Below, piece by piece: positions 19,005 to 19,911 of a stretch of DNA of 19,911 bases. Under the pieces are notes generated by a model. The model was not told the DNA's origin, did not search any database, and saw nothing but the letters and a program-made list of their open reading frames with translations. Numbering within the stretch: the stretch's first letter is position 1; every line of letters starts with the position of its first letter. A program made the translations under genes and the position numbers. The stretch is from an uncultured Eubacterium sp. (GTDB lineage Bacteria > Bacillota > Clostridia > Lachnospirales > CAG-274): NCBI GenBank assembly GCA_900543365.1, contig UQRG01000012.1, positions 1 through 19,911 on the forward strand. Reading direction: 5' to 3'.

Positions 19005-19911
19005 ATGAAAAAGGATTATAATGGAATATCCTACAGTAATTATGAAAATGATGAAATTGATATTATAAAGCTTTTAAAACAGTTATTTAAAATTAGGAAT
19101 ATAATTATTATGGCTGTTGTGGGTATTGTATTTGCTATTTCTACATTTTTATATTCTAGTCTAGTGTTACCTGAGTTATATACATCATCTATTGATATGT
19201 ATGTAAATAGTGGAGTTAGTAATCAAAATCAAGGTCAACAAACTAGTGAGACAACAATGGCGACTTTGGGTATGTCTAGAAATTTAGCGGACTCTTATGT
19301 TGTTTTGCTTAACAATAATGTTGTTATGGAGGAAGTTGGGGAAGAACTATTAAAAATTTATACTCCAGAACAAATTGGAAAGTATTTTCCATTAGCTAAT
19401 AGAGAAAATGGTGATTATTATATTAAGACTGATGCAATAAAGAGTTGTTATAATATTAGTGTTGTTGATAAAACTGAAGTTATTAATGTTATAACAACAG
19501 CTCAAGACCCTGTATTGGCTGCTAATATGTGTAATGCATTGGCTAAAGTTGCACCAGATTATTTAAGACAATATTTAAACGCAGGTTCAATTGAACCTAT
19601 AGGTGGAGCACAAATACCTACTAGAAAGTCTTATCCTAATAATGTTGCTAATGCTATGAAGGGATTATTAGCTGGTGTATTTTTAGTTATTTTTGTTTTA
19701 GTTGTTAGAATTTTAATGGATACTAAGATAAAGGATACTGATAACTTTAAAGAAAAGTTTGATTATCCTGTTTTAGGTGAAATTCCTTTAATAACAAATG
19801 GAAAAAATAAAGGTTCTGTTAAATTACTTCAAAAAGATAAAAAACAACCTATACCAGAGAGCATTTATATTGAAAATTCTTTTCAGGCAACAGAAGCTTT
19901 TAATGCCTTTT
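19005..19911 (+). CDS. Wzz/chain-length-determinant family protein, 3'-truncated; probable Wzz-BY-kinase fusion
   Basis: Polysaccharide co-polymerase that sets polymer length in capsule or exopolysaccharide export; cytoplasmic membrane. GGGGAGGA (18993-19000) precedes ATG 19005; 302 residues are visible before the window ends. A short cytoplasmic N-tail with DEIDIIKLLKQLFKIRN leads into TM1 (about 33-55). The extracytoplasmic domain starts LPELYTSSIDMYV. A proline-containing stretch PTRKSYPNNV leads into TM2 (about 219-238). After TM2 come DTKIKDTDNFKEKFDYPVLG and EIPL, then a linker and SFQATEAFNAF, which resembles the segment just before the Walker A region of bacterial tyrosine kinases (EAYRTLRTN-like). 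A fused kinase domain is therefore likely beyond the window, but cannot be seen. It has its own promoter and is unrelated to the ribosomal genes. Confidence 0.85.
   Translation, partial: MKKDYNGISYSNYENDEIDIIKLLKQLFKIRNIIIMAVVGIVFAISTFLYSSLVLPELYTSSIDMYVNSGVSNQNQGQQTSETTMATLGMSRNLADSYVVLLNNNVVMEEVGEELLKIYTPEQIGKYFPLANRENGDYYIKTDAIKSCYNISVVDKTEVINVITTAQDPVLAANMCNALAKVAPDYLRQYLNAGSIEPIGGAQIPTRKSYPNNVANAMKGLLAGVFLVIFVLVVRILMDTKIKDTDNFKEKFDYPVLGEIPLITNGKNKGSVKLLQKDKKQPIPESIYIENSFQATEAFNAF

Noticed and set aside
1..19911. CRISPR array, tRNA or rRNA genes, phage or defence genes
   Set aside because: No regularly spaced repeats, cloverleaf-like sequence, integrase or defence-type protein was seen on either strand; nearly all coding capacity is the ribosomal cluster.

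Overview
The window looks like a low-GC Gram-positive chromosome from the class Clostridia, most likely Lachnospiraceae or a close relative. The reasons are the gene order of the S10-spc-alpha ribosomal cluster with adk, map, a small KOW protein, infA and rpmJ inside it, the zinc-type S14 and Adk, strong AGGAGG ribosome binding sites, and AGA/AAG/GGT codon preference. The family-level placement is inference from recalled protein patterns, not from a search.

Layout. Bases 1-1170 hold the 3' part of an AGCS-type Na+/alanine symporter. Bases 1171-1952 contain no intact gene. They carry a decayed ISL3-family transposase fragment on the minus strand (about 1227-1620, with one terminal inverted repeat) and then an AT-rich stretch ending in a clear promoter. 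Bases 1953-2441 encode a YbaK/ProX-type prolyl-tRNA editing deacylase. Bases 2524-18858 are the ribosomal supercluster, all on the + strand: rpsJ rplC rplD rplW rplB rpsS rplV rpsC rplP rpmC rpsQ rplN rplX rplE rpsN rpsH rplF rplR rpsE rpmD rplO secY adk map KOW-protein infA rpmJ // rpsM rpsK rpsD rpoA rplQ. The double slash marks a terminator plus a new promoter, so there are at least two transcription units. Bases 19005-19911 begin a Wzz-type polysaccharide co-polymerase that runs off the window.

How it works together. The genes supply both ribosomal subunits, the SecYEG channel subunit, N-terminal Met removal, adenylate balance, IF-1 and the RNA polymerase alpha subunit. Spacing is tight, with one- or four-base stop/start overlaps at rplD-rplW, rpsC-rplP-rpmC, rplO-secY, adk-map and infA-rpmJ.

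The most interesting signals are in the non-coding RNA. (i) A roughly 250-nt leader before rpsJ has a terminator hairpin that overlaps a competing upstream hairpin, followed by a second domain closed by a long-range helix. (ii) A roughly 180-nt GC-rich leader before rpsM contains a perfect 6-nt complement of the rpsM Shine-Dalgarno; rpsD (S4) in the same operon makes S4 autoregulation the natural hypothesis. (iii) A hairpin between secY and adk has a left arm that can also pair with the adk ribosome binding site. (iv) A strong non-terminator hairpin lies between rpsJ and rplC. (v) The terminator ending the first unit is built from the last codons of rpmJ. No mobile defence system, CRISPR array, tRNA or rRNA gene was seen. 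The protein-coding content is otherwise ordinary for this cluster.
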